DNA of 64,000 nt from Lepisosteus oculatus (taxonomy: Eukaryota; Chordata; Actinopteri; Semionotiformes; Lepisosteidae): positions 17,248,436 through 17,312,435 of the forward strand of contig NC_090705.1 of the NCBI RefSeq assembly GCF_040954835.1, written 5' to 3'. The first letter of the stretch is position 1. Every line of letters starts with the position of its first letter. Under the pieces are notes generated by a model that was not told where the DNA came from, did not search any database, and saw nothing but the letters and a program-made list of their open reading frames with translations. The position numbers and the translations under genes were made by a program. Shown piece after piece: positions 1 through 12,411 of the stretch.

Positions 1-3000
1 TAAAACATGCAAAACATCTAAGACATTTACACAGCAGTGCATGTCCAACATTGTTCTCACATTTACAGTATGTACTGTATGTTTCAGTTCCATCCTCGTG
101 CTCTAAATGTACAGTATGGTGGGTGCCCTCTCCTTTTTTGCTGAGTCATATTTTGTTAATTTTGTCTTCTAGTATTTAAAAGATATTAACAGGATCTTAA
201 TTGGATAGATTCCATTGCAATCAAACCAGCACAGTGCACAACGATCATTTATAGGCCATTGTTACATGTGAAATGGAATGAACTGTTCTCTTTCTAGATC
301 AGACAGTATGATTTTCTCAATCATTCTCTGCAGAAAGACTGTGTCCTAGAAAAATACTTTTGTCAGTGGATCTTGGAAATAGGTGTCAATCGGTGACTTC
401 TGGGAAAAGTCTATTTTACACCAGTGTCCGGCCAAGGATGGGACACCATGAATCTACAGTAAGTGCCTCCCTACATCTTTGTAATGATACCCACTTTTAA
501 TGCACAATATGACACATAGGGAGGTAAACATGATATCTTTTGGAAAATAATTATTTCCTTATAGCATTCATGAGTCAATTGCATTTATACCACTTATACT
601 GCAGCTGTATGCGAAATATATTGATTGTGATATTTAAATATGCTAATTACAAAGCAAAGTTTTATGGAAAAAGACAGGAAGAAGACATGACTGCAAAGAG
701 TGTTTTCGCTATTTTACTTTATTATGGTGCTTGAAGTACAGTCTGAGGAGTGGGAGAAACCAAAAGTATTTGTACCAGGGCCCACGATCGTCAACCTCTG
801 TCACTGGGTGCAATCTCTCTTCTGTACCATCTATTATGCTGTGTGTTGGATAGGGGTTTTAACAACACAATACAGTGCAATCCAAAAAGGAGTGTTCTGT
901 TACATGAACTTGAACTTGAACTTGAATGAGGACTTGAACTTGAATGCAGGAATGAGGAAGGAGAAACAAGCCATGTTTACTGAACCAGCACCTATTGTAT
1001 AAACTTCCCCATCCTGTATTAATTCCTTGTTTTCCTATGAATTGTTTTCTCCAATTTGCCAAGGGAAAGCATCCTTCCTAATTCTTTCATTCAGTATGTC
1101 AAGGTCTATAGTGACAAAGAATGCAGACTATCAGACCACCGGAGGTTCTGAAGCAGTCTCTCTTGGAGTTTTTAAAGTATGCTCAATGTGTTAGTCATTA
1201 TGAGTAAAATATTTCATTACAGCAGTGGAACAGTGAGATGAGCAAAACGTCAATAATTTGTGTGTCACCTTATCTTCCATAAATGACATAGGAGAGAGCC
1301 AAATAGAGGTTTTCTATTATGTTTCTCTAAAACTGCAATGCTCACAATTTTGTTTGAATATCCCCAACCTACTGTAAAACACTTTTAATGATATCAGTAT
1401 GATACTGCAGGCCCATGATGCATCTTGGAAACTACTACCTTGTGTGCTCTGTATGCCTGGAGAATCCTGTGTTCCAGGCTAATGGTTACTCAGCAGAAAA
1501 AAATCAATACAGTAATATTCAGTTGAGTTATTCTCAGTGATTACCTCCTTTTTCGGTGTTGATATTCCTTGTGAATTTATAAAGATGATACTTGCCATTT
1601 TTACAAATCCATCTTCAGCTTCATTAAGTTTTCCTGTTTTAATAAAGATATTTAGTACCATATATTGATAAAAGCAACCATATTTAGTGATTTAAAAACT
1701 TTAAAGTAAAACTTTCAGATAGTTTGATTGGACTTTTTCTAGTGGCCAAACTGTAATGCAATAGACATGACAAACAAATGCTCCCAAACTGTTACACAAA
1801 AACACAGAATTTCTCAAAACACATCAATCTCTTTCATCTCTTTCATCCCTTTAAGGTTGGGAAAGATTGAGGTCATTTTATAAACAAGCAGTTGTAAGCC
1901 TTTCGTGACACAGAAAAATAATTAGCTGCTCTTTCATTTATGTCATTTTAAAGTAAAATAAAGATTAGTGTTCTATTCTTGACAAACAGCCTGTAAAGCC
2001 TAGCATAATGTTAGTACTAAAACATATCTGGACTACTCACAGCATACTTAGTTTTGTTTTCAGTATTATACTTTACAACTTTGATTTCACAGGTCCTTTT
2101 AAGTTAATCCAAAGAATGTAGCCATATACTGTACATGATCAGTTGCAATGTAAATTTTAAATAAATCTAATATTAGGGCTACTAATTAAGATATTGAGAT
2201 CACACTTAGTATATCCAATTTTAGTTAAAACATTGTATTTGTTTTGTGAAGAAATAACTAAAAACATTCTAATAGTTTACCAGGAAACATGTCTCTTCCT
2301 TCTTTCTCAGTCTCTTCTCATACTGCCTGGTTGGCTTGTTGTCTAGTTTATCATGACAAAATACACATGTGCTTGGGGGAGAAACTAATGGCACAAAGCC
2401 TCTGTGTGAGGTCAGAATCCACATGTAGGATTAAAACTGATTTTTACTCAGCTACTTAAAGTACTGAGTGGTGTAACAGAAACCATTTTATGCACTTAAT
2501 ACAACATACCCAGACTTTCAATAATAAAAAAATACAATGAAAGGTAACTTGAGAGAAAGTTCATAAACATATCTACAATGCATAACTACTGCAGCATTAG
2601 ATCAAATAGTAAGAATCTGACATTAAGACCTTTGTATTATTTAGGAAATGTATATACATTGACTTTCAAGTTGTATTCAGCCTTCATTGTGTCTAAATTT
2701 GTTTTTATCATTTAAATCATAGATGAGCCTGCAGAGTATTTTTCCATTGTGATGTTTAGAAGTTGGCAGTCGGAAAGGAATACTGCTGAGCCTGAAAAAT
2801 ACATACTTCACTTTTGTATTTGTGATCTGTTGTTTTACACTTACAATAGTCCTGTACATTTACTGTAGAGCTTAACATGAATTAAAAGCAGTGGTGCACT
2901 TGTGCAATATTTCAGGATGAAAATCAACACAAGAAAGATCTTTCTTGTCCTATCATCAGCTATCTTATTGTTGACATAATTTAATTTCACCATTAATAGT

Positions 3001-3950
3001 TTCCATTTAAACAAAATAACATCGTTGTACTGTTTGATTCTGATTTGTTTAGATGGTATGATAAGATCTAGTAATTTGTATAGATGTGAGTCAGATATTC
3101 AATGTTGATTTAGTATTGAATCCTGTTTGCACACTAACCATCCTAACTCTATCTAGAGTTTTAGAGATCAGTTCTTTGGTGTTGAAAACAATATACATCC
3201 GTTATACAAAATGTTTGTTGCACAATGAGGATAATTATACTTTGGTGAATACTTTTAATACACTTTCTTAAAGGGAAACCACATGCATCCCCTTTTAGGT
3301 AGAATATGCAGTATTATTACAGTAAACACATTTTTTTTGTTCCTTCTGTCATTTGCGTTTGCCTACTGAGGCCTGACTTGACCTCAGGAGGTTAAAAGCT
3401 GGGCACGTCCTCAATGAATCACGCAACTGACAATAAACCATCTTTTGAATTTCATCTCCTATGGTCACGCAAGAAGATAAGAAGACTGAAAATACCTTTT
3501 CTGTTTGTGGGCTCATAATGTTACATTACATGACAATTCTTAATATTTCTGCAAAGTTTGTGTTCTTTACCTCTTTTTATTTTGTATGTGGAAAAGTAGA
3601 ATGCAAACAGAACACTTAAAATATACAGTTTAAAAAAACACTGCAGTCCTATAGAAGTGCATCTGCTGCATGTACAGTAATATAGTATATGATGTAGTAT
3701 GGAGTAGTAGTTAGAAGTATGTAATTGATACTGGAATGTAGCAGGTTCATATCCTTAATGAAGCATTACTGTGTACTCCTGAGGTCACACCTCTGAGCAA
3801 CATTGCACTATTAATTTAAACATTATTAATTTAAACAGTACAGGGAGATTTACAATTACTGTGAAAGTGTATTCATTTATATCTACAGCACAACCTATCC
3901 TTAATTTTCTGAGGGGAAACTCCTTAAAGAAAATATACAAAGCAATGCAC
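1..3950. other. Intergenic, no gene recognised
   Basis: AT-rich DNA with only short, unrelated open frames. A small TGAACT-type hexanucleotide repeat lies at about 905-946. I see no splice-flanked coding segment, RNA gene or recognisable transposon here. Confidence 0.6.
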
Positions 3951-3952
3951 AG

Positions 3953-4033
<81 letters not shown>

Positions 4034-4034
4034 T
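3953..4034. repeat. (ATT)n/(AAT)n microsatellite, self-complementary
   Basis: About 17 ATT units switch directly into about 10 AAT units at roughly 4003. The tract is therefore its own inverted repeat and could fold into a hairpin. Confidence 0.9.
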
Positions 4035-4227
4035 GATTAGTAGAGAGAAAGCTTACTCATTCTAAAACTTGAAGAAGACAAGTTCAAATGGCGACAAGTT
4101 TAAAATGGAGCACAGATTGTACTACTTAAATGGCTCTGCAATTGGAATTTTGTTTTATGGCTCCCAAACAGTCTTGTCTGTTAAATAAAGATTTTTAAGG
4201 ATAAATTGAAAATATAATCTTGCTTTT

Positions 4228-4535
4228 GTGACAGTGGAACTCACCTCCCGCTGCACTCCCCACTCCGCGGTGTGTGGGAATGCGTAGCTACCACACCTGA
4301 TGCTAATCAGGGCTGCGCTTTAAGACCCCCACACGCCCGCAGGTTAGAACCGAATGTGTTCCTCTCACCGGCAAAACAAACAATAACTCCGAACTAAGAA
4401 AAGATTCTCTTCTATACTAGAGAACAGAAACCTCTGCAGACGACTACACACAGGCACACCGCAAAGGATTAAGGACTCTGAAAGGACTATCTGACAGGCA
4501 GACCACAGTCTGTGAGACTTCAGATCTGTGTCTGA
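4228..4535. mobile_element. GC-rich block flanking the LINE, possible interrupted LTR
   Basis: A GC-rich block unlike its AT-rich surroundings. It begins TGTGACAGTGG after 'cttt'. On the far side of the LINE, a short segment ends CTATCACA followed by 'cttt' (about 5745-5755). The TGTGA/TCACA ends and the 4-bp direct repeat would fit an LTR-type insertion later split by the LINE. The match is short and could be chance. Confidence 0.25.
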
Positions 4536-5697
4536 ACAGGTAGTAAGTAACACAGGGGCTCCTCAGGGGATGGTTCTTTCTCCGTTCCTCTTCACCCTCT
4601 ATACTTCGGACTTTAAGTACAACTCAAAGTCATGCCACCTGCAGAAGTTCTCAGATGACTTTGCAATTGTGGGATGTATCAGGGGTGGGCAGGGGGAAGA
4701 GTACAGAGGACTGGTCAGCAGCTTTGTGGAGTGGTGTGGGGAGAACCACCTGCAATTGAATGTTACAAAGACGAAGGAACTGGTGGTAGATTTCAGGAGG
4801 AAAAGGGTCAAACCTACTCCTATCTACACCCATGGGAGTGGCGTGGAGATGGTGGACTCGTACAAGTACCTGGGAGTGCACATCGACGATAGACTGGAAT
4901 GGTCTAAGAACATCTAGGCCATCTACAAGAACGATCAGAGCTGACTTTACTTCTTGAGGAGGCTCAGGTCCTTCAATGTGTGTAGTAAAATGCTACATAT
5001 GTTCTATCAGTCGGTGGTGGCAAGTGCCATTTTCTACGCAGTGGTACGCTGGGGCTCTGGGATTAGAGCAGGGGATTCTAACAGGCTGAACAAGCTCATC
5101 AGAAGAGCAAGCTCTGTAATTGGGTCTGGCCTGGACCCCCTGGAGGTAGTGGCTGAGAGGAGAATGGTGTCCAAACTAGAGGCCATCATGGACAACGTCT
5201 CCCATCCCCTCTATGACATGCTTGTAGAAATGAAAAGCACATTCAGCAATAGGCTGATCCATCCACGGTGCGACAGGGAGCGCTACAGGAGGTCATTCTT
5301 GCCTTCTGCCATAAGACTGTACAACACATCCACCTTGCGTCTGGCCAGAGGCAACATTGACAGTGACCTGTTTCTGGACTGAACAGTAATCTGTTACATC
5401 TGTTCTTTTTCTTTTTCCAGTTTACAACCGTTTTTGTGCAATATATGGCTGGAACATGTGCAATACACTTATATTTATATTGTGCAATACGACTTTTTTT
5501 TTTACTGTTCTGTTCTGTTCTTCATGTGTTCTAGACTGTGAGAAACTCTTCGTAGTGCACTTCTCACTGTACTGATATGTATTGTATTATTATTATTGTA
5601 TCATTCATTACACTGTTGCTGTGTTGTCTGTGTTAAGCTGCTGTTGCACTGCAATTTCCCTCACGGAATCAATAAAGTATCTATCTATTAAGAAGTG
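4536..5697 (+). mobile_element. 5'-truncated L2-type LINE (reverse transcriptase remnant)
   Basis: Frame 4528-4917 gives the C-terminal half of a LINE reverse transcriptase: TGAPQGMVLSPFLFTLYTSD, then a decayed FADD box (FSDDFAIVG), LNVTKTKELVVDFRRKR and YKYLGVHIDD. After a stop at 4915-4917 the homology resumes at 4954-5382 (RRLRSFNVCSKMLHMFYQSV, RRSFLPSAIRLYN). The 3' end reads 'caatttccctcacggaatcaa' then AATAAAGTATCTATCTAT, the usual end of fish L2-like LINEs. The endonuclease and most of the RT are missing and the catalytic FADD is changed, so it is dead. Confidence 0.85.
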
Positions 5698-5755
5698 CTC
5701 TGCCGGTACTCAGGCAGCTCCCAATCAGATCCGACTCTATCACACTTTGATTTTT

Positions 5756-6780
5756 TAGGTTTTATGTGATACTTAAATGCACTAGACATAAATCACTTTG
5801 TGATCAGAGATGCCGTAAGTGTGAGGCCAAACCTATGCTTGTTCACCATACACTGTAGTGACAATCCAGGAGCTGTTGGTGTAAGGGAGTCTCGATGGGG
5901 TAAATTCTTTCAACTGTAAAAGAACAACTACTGGAAAGACCCATACACTGTTCTTATTCTTATGTCCAGAAAACTAAACATCTGTTCTCTCTAGCTAGCC
6001 ATTACCAGCAAGTAATCACCCAAAACCAATGTCCTCTTTACTGTTGTCTTAATCTAATCTAAGATACTCTTTTTTGAGAGGGACGTGTTTTATATTAATT
6101 GTGTTAATTGATTTTTTAAGTTCATATACAATATATGCTAAATATTTTTGGCACTTGACTTGAGTCCTGTACCTACAGTGTGATTGCACCGTACCATTTT
6201 GTAACCTGACGATGACTAGTCATACTGTACATCTTTCATTACTCTTCTATGGTAGTTTTACGATAGCTTTATAATTTTATAACTTTATAAAGCACTTTGA
6301 GACAGCATATTCTGTAAGAAAGTACACAATAAAAATAAAGGCTGGGTTTGTGGATACAATGCAAGTGCTCTGGATAACGGGCAAAGCTGTCTGGACCACA
6401 CAGGTCCCAGGGACTTTCTCCTCTGTGCTCAAGGCCTGACACTTCAAAAGCGGAACTGAAAGACTGGATTTACATTGAAGTGCATAGCAAGTGAATATCC
6501 CCCTGTATGTATTTATAAGGCAGGTGGGATGAATAACTGAGTTTACAGAGTGTGACTCAATCTATGCTACCTGCATATTGGGTCGGTAATCCTCAATCAC
6601 TCAGTGAAACAAGCATCCAATCAGTCAATAAATGAGCAGAAAATGAGACCAAAAAGTACATTTAAATAAATAATAAATAAAAGTTTTGAGTCTTGATATG
6701 CACATATTGTAAGATACAGTAGATTAGTATTTGATTTGAATGGCATCAGGATGTACTGACAACTGAAATAAAACTTTCTG
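5756..6780. other. Intergenic, nothing recognised
   Basis: No coding exon, RNA gene or clear transposon seen. Confidence 0.5.
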
Positions 6781-6785
6781 ATAGA

Positions 6786-6825
6786 TAGATAAGACTATCT
6801 ATCTATAGATAGATAGTCTTATCTA
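6786..6825. repeat. 40-bp perfect palindrome
   Basis: The sequence is exactly self-complementary about the 6805/6806 axis with no spacer. Each arm contains TAGATAAGAC plus ATCT/AGAT units. It is followed by 'gaatcccgtaggggattaat' and AATAAAGTC, which looks like a decayed L2-type LINE 3' tail, so the palindrome probably grew out of the tetranucleotide tail of an old LINE. Confidence 0.9.
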
Positions 6826-6889
6826 GTAGGGGATGAATCCCGTAGGGGATTAATAAAGTCTTAATCTTTGCCATGATACCGAGAGCTGG

Positions 6890-7222
6890 GAGGCATGGTG
6901 GCACACTGGTTAATGTTGCCGTCTTTCAGTGCTGGGGCCCCAGATTCAATTGGGTTGGTGCTATCCACATTGGTGGAATTAGAATGCTCTCCACATGTTT
7001 GCGTGGGTTTCCTCCCACAATCTAAAGACATGCTGATAGGTTAACTGGAGTCTGGGAAAACTGGCCTTGGTGTGAATGTAAATGTGTTTGTTACTTTGTG
7101 TGCCCTGCAATGGACTGGCATCCTGTCCAGGGGTGTATACTGTCTTGTGCTCTTTGCCATGATAGGCTCTAGCTCCCATGTGACCCTATACTGTATTAAG
7201 TGGTTAGGAAATGGATTGATGT
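6890..7222 (+). mobile_element. Fish-wide tRNA-headed SINE-like repeat, copy 1
   Basis: Head 'ggcatggtggcacactggtt' resembles a tRNA A box region. The middle carries the family signature (GTGGGTTTCCTCCCACAATC, AAAGACATG). The tail reads 'gataggctctagctcccatg' and ends GGAAATGGATTGATG. The same family recurs at least eight more times in this window in both orientations. Confidence 0.85.
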
Positions 7223-7224
7223 CT

Positions 7225-9051
7225 AGATAATTGAAACTAAATGCATTACTGAATTTGCAATTACTGACTTCACAAGGAGAATGTACCGTGTGAACAGGAC
7301 TTGAGAAAGTGCATGTCAGAGAGTGCCACAGGGTGATTTTAAGCTTGTACTATCTGCAGTATCTTAAACTGTCTTTGTTCCTGTTGAGCTCCTTACTTAA
7401 TAGCACCCTTAATGAAACTAACTTTCTATTTGAAATTTGGAGATTTTAAACAACTTACAAAATGAAGTGGTCAAAATGCCACCTCCCAAATGATTAAGGG
7501 CTGAAAACAAAGAAAAAGAAAGAATACATCCTATTACTGGGTTAATTAAAGGTTCAACTGTGTAACTTGAGAACTCAGCTCAAACAAAAGCCAGCAGGTG
7601 TGTGGACTTGCCTAGACCTCAAGTGACTCAACAGAACTACGAGACAAAAGTGTGGGGTTTCTTCACCTGTGCTTCAGTGGCTTGAGAATGGTACAGACAT
7701 ACATACTCTGTCTCTGTCCACCCAACTACATACTGTAGCAGGTCAGGTGGAGGACTAAGAGACTGCTTCATTAACTAAATTAAGTGGAAACTGTAAGGAG
7801 GGTCGATTCTACAATCCCACAGTGGAACTTAAACATGAAACCAGGGTTCACACCCCTGATCTTATAAACAGTGCTGTGAAATCGTTTATAACCAGGGTTT
7901 CTTCTTAAATATCTTATGAGTTCCTTGTGTTGTAGGTTCCTGCAAAAAGCAACAAAACACATTATAGTGAATATTCTAATGAGACATTCAATTCACTTTT
8001 GATATAGAATATTTAGGATATTTAATGCATAAGGACTATTATGCAAAACATCTTCTTTATCTGCTCTACACAATCCTTGGAAAAGCCCAGTTTGTCTATG
8101 GGACAGCTCGACACGTTCACATCAGAAGCCCACAAAAGTGTTTCCTCAATCCCAATAATCCAAACGACAATACAGCTTTTATATGACTTTCAATGCCACA
8201 ATGGCTCAAAGGCTGTTGCTTTGAGCATAAAATGTATTTTCTGTAGAGGAGAAATGAGGAGGATGTTGATATTTAATAGTACTGAACCTTGCTCCACTCT
8301 CCCTTTATGAATATGTTATTGAATACTTTTTTAAAAATAAAAGAATGACATTCAACACAGGGCTTTAACATTACATACAGTAGTTTTCTATACACCTATA
8401 CCTGGTTTTAAATGAGCTCTATTGAACCTGGGCTATTCAGACAGTTTTTCTGTAGCACGTATTCAGTACGAATCTGATCTTTTAGAATCCTGCAGGTGAC
8501 CTTTTAATTAAAATAGCTCAGCAAGGGGTTTATGAAAAAACAAGTCCTGAGAACCTATAATTTAATGTCTATTCTGTGGTACCTATGGTCACTATGGCCT
8601 ATTGAACTTGTTTTCATTCCACTGCAGTGAGACTTCCAAACTTCTGTCCTGGGGTCTACATTAATTTTGTTACCTTGTCATTTTGTACTCAAACACAAAC
8701 TGAAAAGGTCTGACCAGCAGCAGCTTTGAAGCCCACTGTCTACATGAACTAGTGCTGTACAGTTTTCCAGTACTTGTGGAGCAGCAAACAGTTCTGATAA
8801 GTCATTGCCCAGACTATGCCAAGTTCCACGAGAAGATCTGCCCACATATTAAAGGTGGGATAAAACCCAGAACAACAAGAAGGGAGTGGCTAGCAACAGC
8901 ATCTTTTCTTCCAAAACTTGTTGGACTGAGCTGAAAGAATACATTGTCGCACCTGCACTAAGAGAGAGCATATCACCAGTGCTGGGATAGCTAACAAACA
9001 AAAAGGCATCAGTTGTATTTTACCGTGTTTTGCTTAAACTGTAGTTTAATT
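7225..9051. other. Intergenic upstream of orphan exon A
   Basis: No gene recognised. The segment at about 7565-7625 (CCAGCAGGTGTGTGGAC) resembles part of the palindromic MITE-like repeat seen at 33.7-34.0 kb. A weak TATA-like word (GATAAAA, about 8860) lies about 190 bp upstream of the exon A ATG; its role is unproven. Confidence 0.4.
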
Positions 9052-9295
9052 ATGCAGCACCAAAGGTTTAAGCTGCCTGTTCTCCTGTTAGCTATAGTAA
9101 TAGTTGACAGTATTTCACCCAGAGGAGTGAAAAATAAAGATAATAGAGAGGTCTCCGCACCTCTCGATACCAGCCTTTCCAATGTTACTAGCTCCACCAA
9201 CACTACTTTCCAGATTGTCACATGGAGATGGAATCATGTGAAGGATCCATACTTCTTTGCTCTGTGGATTCTCGTGTGCTGGCTATGCAAATGTG
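9052..9295 (+). CDS. Orphan NHE3-type first exon (copy A)
   Basis: A complete, open first coding exon homologous to exon 1 of genes B and C. The ATG at 9052 aligns with their start codons (MQHQRFKL here, MEPQRLKL in C). It encodes a hydrophobic signal segment (about residues 7-20), a short extracellular part with N-glycosylation sequons (NVT, NTT), then FQIVTWRWNHVKDP and the start of the first conserved membrane helix (FALWILVCWLCKC). It ends in the donor G|GTAAGT after one base of a codon, the same phase as exon 1 of B and C. No exon 2-16 sequence lies between here and gene B at 18489, so it either splices to B exon 2 at 25408 as an alternative first exon or is the relic of a third tandem copy. 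It is closer to C than to B (both have WLCK). The absence of stops or frameshifts argues for recent loss or continued use. An upstream non-ATG extension of the frame to 9013 is not considered coding. Confidence 0.75.
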
Positions 9296-11249
9296 GTAAG
9301 TGACTTTGCTTTCCAGTTTTTTTTTCTCTAGGTGTGATATGCACCTGGTCAGCTATTAATGGGTCATCTCAGAAGGAGCTGATGTGGGACAATAGTGTTG
9401 TCGCTTGCAGTTGCCTACAAAAATGAACAGCTGTGAATACAGTGAGTACTAATTCTGTTATTCAGTTACAATGCAGTTAATTTTAGAAGGACCATTGTTT
9501 TGGTCATTTGGCAGTAACTGTTTCCAGAGCTCCCACTACCACCACACACACTTTAGAATTTCAGATTGTCATTTCCAAGTCTGTGTAGCGCTTTCTAATG
9601 GTTGGAAGTGAGCACCCCATTTCATCAGGTAAAGGAAAAAGATCTATTTCCTGAAAAGAATTTAAAAACACTAGAAATCAGAATTTAGAATCATTGACTT
9701 CTATTGTAGCACCGGGTCAATTTGAACAAGCCACATGTTTGTTTTTCACATCTTGGCAAGCACCTGCGGACACCAGCACACAGGGGAGAAGGAGAAAGTG
9801 CAGGCAGACTCCCATTTTAACATCTCACAGGAGGTATCTCCCACTGCAGGTTCAACACGTCCCTCATTAACAGCACTGTAAACCAGCTAGGCTAGAAAAA
9901 ACTCTAGTACGTGAAGAGTTAAATGTATGGAATAGGGACAAAAAGTTTCCTAATCATGGCTATCTACAGTACCTTCCAGTTTTCAAAGATTTAAGAAAGA
10001 ACAAGGGGATAGGAAATAAGAAATAAGATAATCCAAATGAATGAGTGGAGGGTGCCTAGTTCATCATGGATTTTTTTAGATTTTAGAAACTTATACCTGT
10101 ACATCACAAAACATTGTCCCAGTGATAGTCTCAGTGTAGTCTAGACTACTGTAGTCTCAGAAACCGTAGCTATTTGTGTGAAAAAGTCAGAGCTAAGATT
10201 GTACAGTATAATATTATCTAATATTTTTAGCTGTACCACAGCACATTGTAAGCTACAGTATCAGACACTAGAAAATAGTTATCTTTAGAGGTCAGGGACA
10301 AGCTATTTATTATCAGCATGGTGTTCTTGTTTAAAACAACAGAAACTGAAATCTTTGTTTCAGGTCATCTTGTCTTTTTTAACTCTTCTTTAATAGAGTT
10401 TAATCTATTATTTAACCGTACAGTTATGGTGTTACTGTGCATTATTAAGATGAATGGATGATACAACTTAAGAAAAAGGACTAATTACAACAGATGCACA
10501 AAAACATGAAAGAGAGGAGATCTTGGAAGAAAGACAAAAGAAAGATGAATTTAGGAAAGGGACCTCCTTAAACAAATTCTGAAGGCAGGAAAAAGCACCT
10601 GACCAGGCTGTCACAACGTATACACTACTAAAATGTGAACTCACTAACATGTTCTGCAATTGGAATGTGCAATTGTAAAATGGATTAGTCAGTGTGCTAG
10701 ATTTTAAGAGGAAAAGACCATCATGAGATAACATAATGTTAACATGAGATGTACTGTAGAAGTGCTGTAAATTATAAAATACAAGTTAACATTAAAAATT
10801 TAAAACTAAATGAAGACAAGCCACACAAACCTGACAATTGACTCCAACCAAAGCACTGCTATAATTAAATACTTGCAGGAAACTCAGAATTGTAGAGCAA
10901 TCCATTTCTAAGTGATCATATAATAAAAAAATGAAAGCAAAATTCAGTACTAACTGGAAAGGGTGTAATATGGCAATATACAGTACTGTAAATAACCATA
11001 TGTTTAGAGGGGCATGTTAAAGGATACCTACTGTAGAGAGAACATACCTGCAGGTGACATTTAATCAGGACATCTAATCTGGATGTCCAAGTCTTGTACA
11101 GATACAGTATACAGTAAGAATTATTTTCATTTTATTCCTGCCAAACAATTTGTTTCATGAATACTGTTAGTTTCAAAGATACTGTATATTGTTATGTTAA
11201 AAGAGTGCAGCTGAATGTCAGGATGTACTGCATTACAACACAAAAAGCA
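9296..11249. other. Intergenic or intronic, no exon recognised
   Basis: No NHE exon 2-like sequence and no recognisable transposon. If exon A belongs to gene B, this is the start of a 16-kb first intron. Confidence 0.5.
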
Positions 11250-11300
11250 TTCAAAGTATTCATCCATCCATTTCCTAACAGCTTTATTCCATTTAGGGTC

Positions 11301-11490
11301 TGTCACAAAGCGTTTTTCAGGACCCTATGCAGACGATAGAATCCAGAAGGGAGTGCAACAAACACGGGGAAAGAAGACTAGGAGAGGGCTGGTAGACGAA
11401 CAGGGGACGTGTCGACGGTGCACTGGTGCTCGGGGGGGGGCTTAGTCCAGGCAAAAACGTCCTTAAAAAGATGGGCTTTCGATCGTGACA
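11301..11490. mobile_element. 190-bp TGTCAC...GTGACA insertion with 5-bp TSD
   Basis: Begins TGTCACAAAG and ends ATCGTGACA, flanked by 'gggtc' on both sides (11296-11300 and 11491-11495). TG...CA ends with a 5-bp target duplication are the hallmark of an LTR, so this is probably a short solo LTR or an internally deleted one. Its ends resemble those of the 330-bp LTR at 13986. It sits inside SINE copy 2 and is younger than it. Confidence 0.65.
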
Positions 11491-11604
11491 GGGTCAAGGG
11501 AGAGCTGGCGGCTCTCCCAGCAATTATTGAGCACAAAGCAGGATACACTCTGGACAGGACAGCAGCCCATTGCAGGGCACACATACAGACCCAAACACAT
11601 AATA

Positions 11605-12411
11605 GTAATAGTGCATGACTGAGGTGGGACTCATTGTGTGTTCAAGGAACAGGAGAGAACACAGCGGCAGGGATAGGAGCTGCAGAATTGGTCTTCCCAG
11701 CCGGCTGCAGCACCACCCCGTGCCTGTGGGAGTTGGGTTCCAGAGCTCCATATTTCTGAGACTGGGTGAGATGGAGAACATGCTCTTGGTGCGCGTGTAG
11801 AGAGAGTGGCAGGCCGTCAGCAGCCAATGGGAGTGCTGAGCATCTACACAAACAGACGTAGCACCATGTCCAGCCAGGGAACTATGGAAGCTTGGCCGCA
11901 GTAATCATACAGTAATCCAAGGGTCATAGAGAGTGATCCATCCAAGTACAGAGCTGGGTAGACAAGGGGAGGTGATTCCTTAGGGAATCTGGAAGATAAG
12001 AGAACACCAAGCTGCAGGGAATCAGAGAGACGAGAGAATCTTAAGATGAAGGGGAATCAGAGAGATGAGCGAATACCCAGCCATGGGCAATCTGAGAGAC
12101 AAGAAGCTGCAAAGCAAGCAGAGGTTAGAGGACCAACAAGTGTAACTAGGGTGTAAGCCAGGGAAACACAGAAAACAAACTTGAGGGGCTCAGAGTCAAA
12201 CACACTTACAGAGTCCTGAGCTCTGTCAGATCCAAGCATTTATTGTTCAAAGCACCAGGAACAGGCATGGGCATAAACCGCTTCCAGGTGCTCCCTGGCT
12301 CAAGAGGGTCCATTTCCATGGCAACCAGCACAGGGAGTCAGGAAGGTGATGGCGTAACCTGATGATGCAACACAGCTCGCTTGAACAACAGCCTGAGCGA
12401 ACATTACACAC
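11605..12411 (-). mobile_element. LTR-like insertion (minus strand) inside SINE copy 2
   Basis: Read on the minus strand it starts TGTAATGTTCGCTCAGGC, a typical LTR opening, and carries an AATAAA signal within 'gaacaataaatgcttgg' about 170 bp in. It ends near 11605 without a clear matching target duplication. The part at about 11980-12110 contains internal repeats (GGAATCAGAGAGA-type units). No coding capacity seen. The class is inferred from the ends and the poly(A) signal only. Confidence 0.45.

Noticed and set aside
700..1062. Overlapping open frames near the hexanucleotide repeat
   Set aside because: Low complexity, no splice context, no recognisable domain.
4528..5382. Functional reverse transcriptase gene
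   Set aside because: 5'-truncated, split by a stop, with a changed FADD motif.
11157..11851. Cluster of overlapping open frames on both strands
   Set aside because: They fall in the nested SINE/LTR-like insertion and show no protein-family features.
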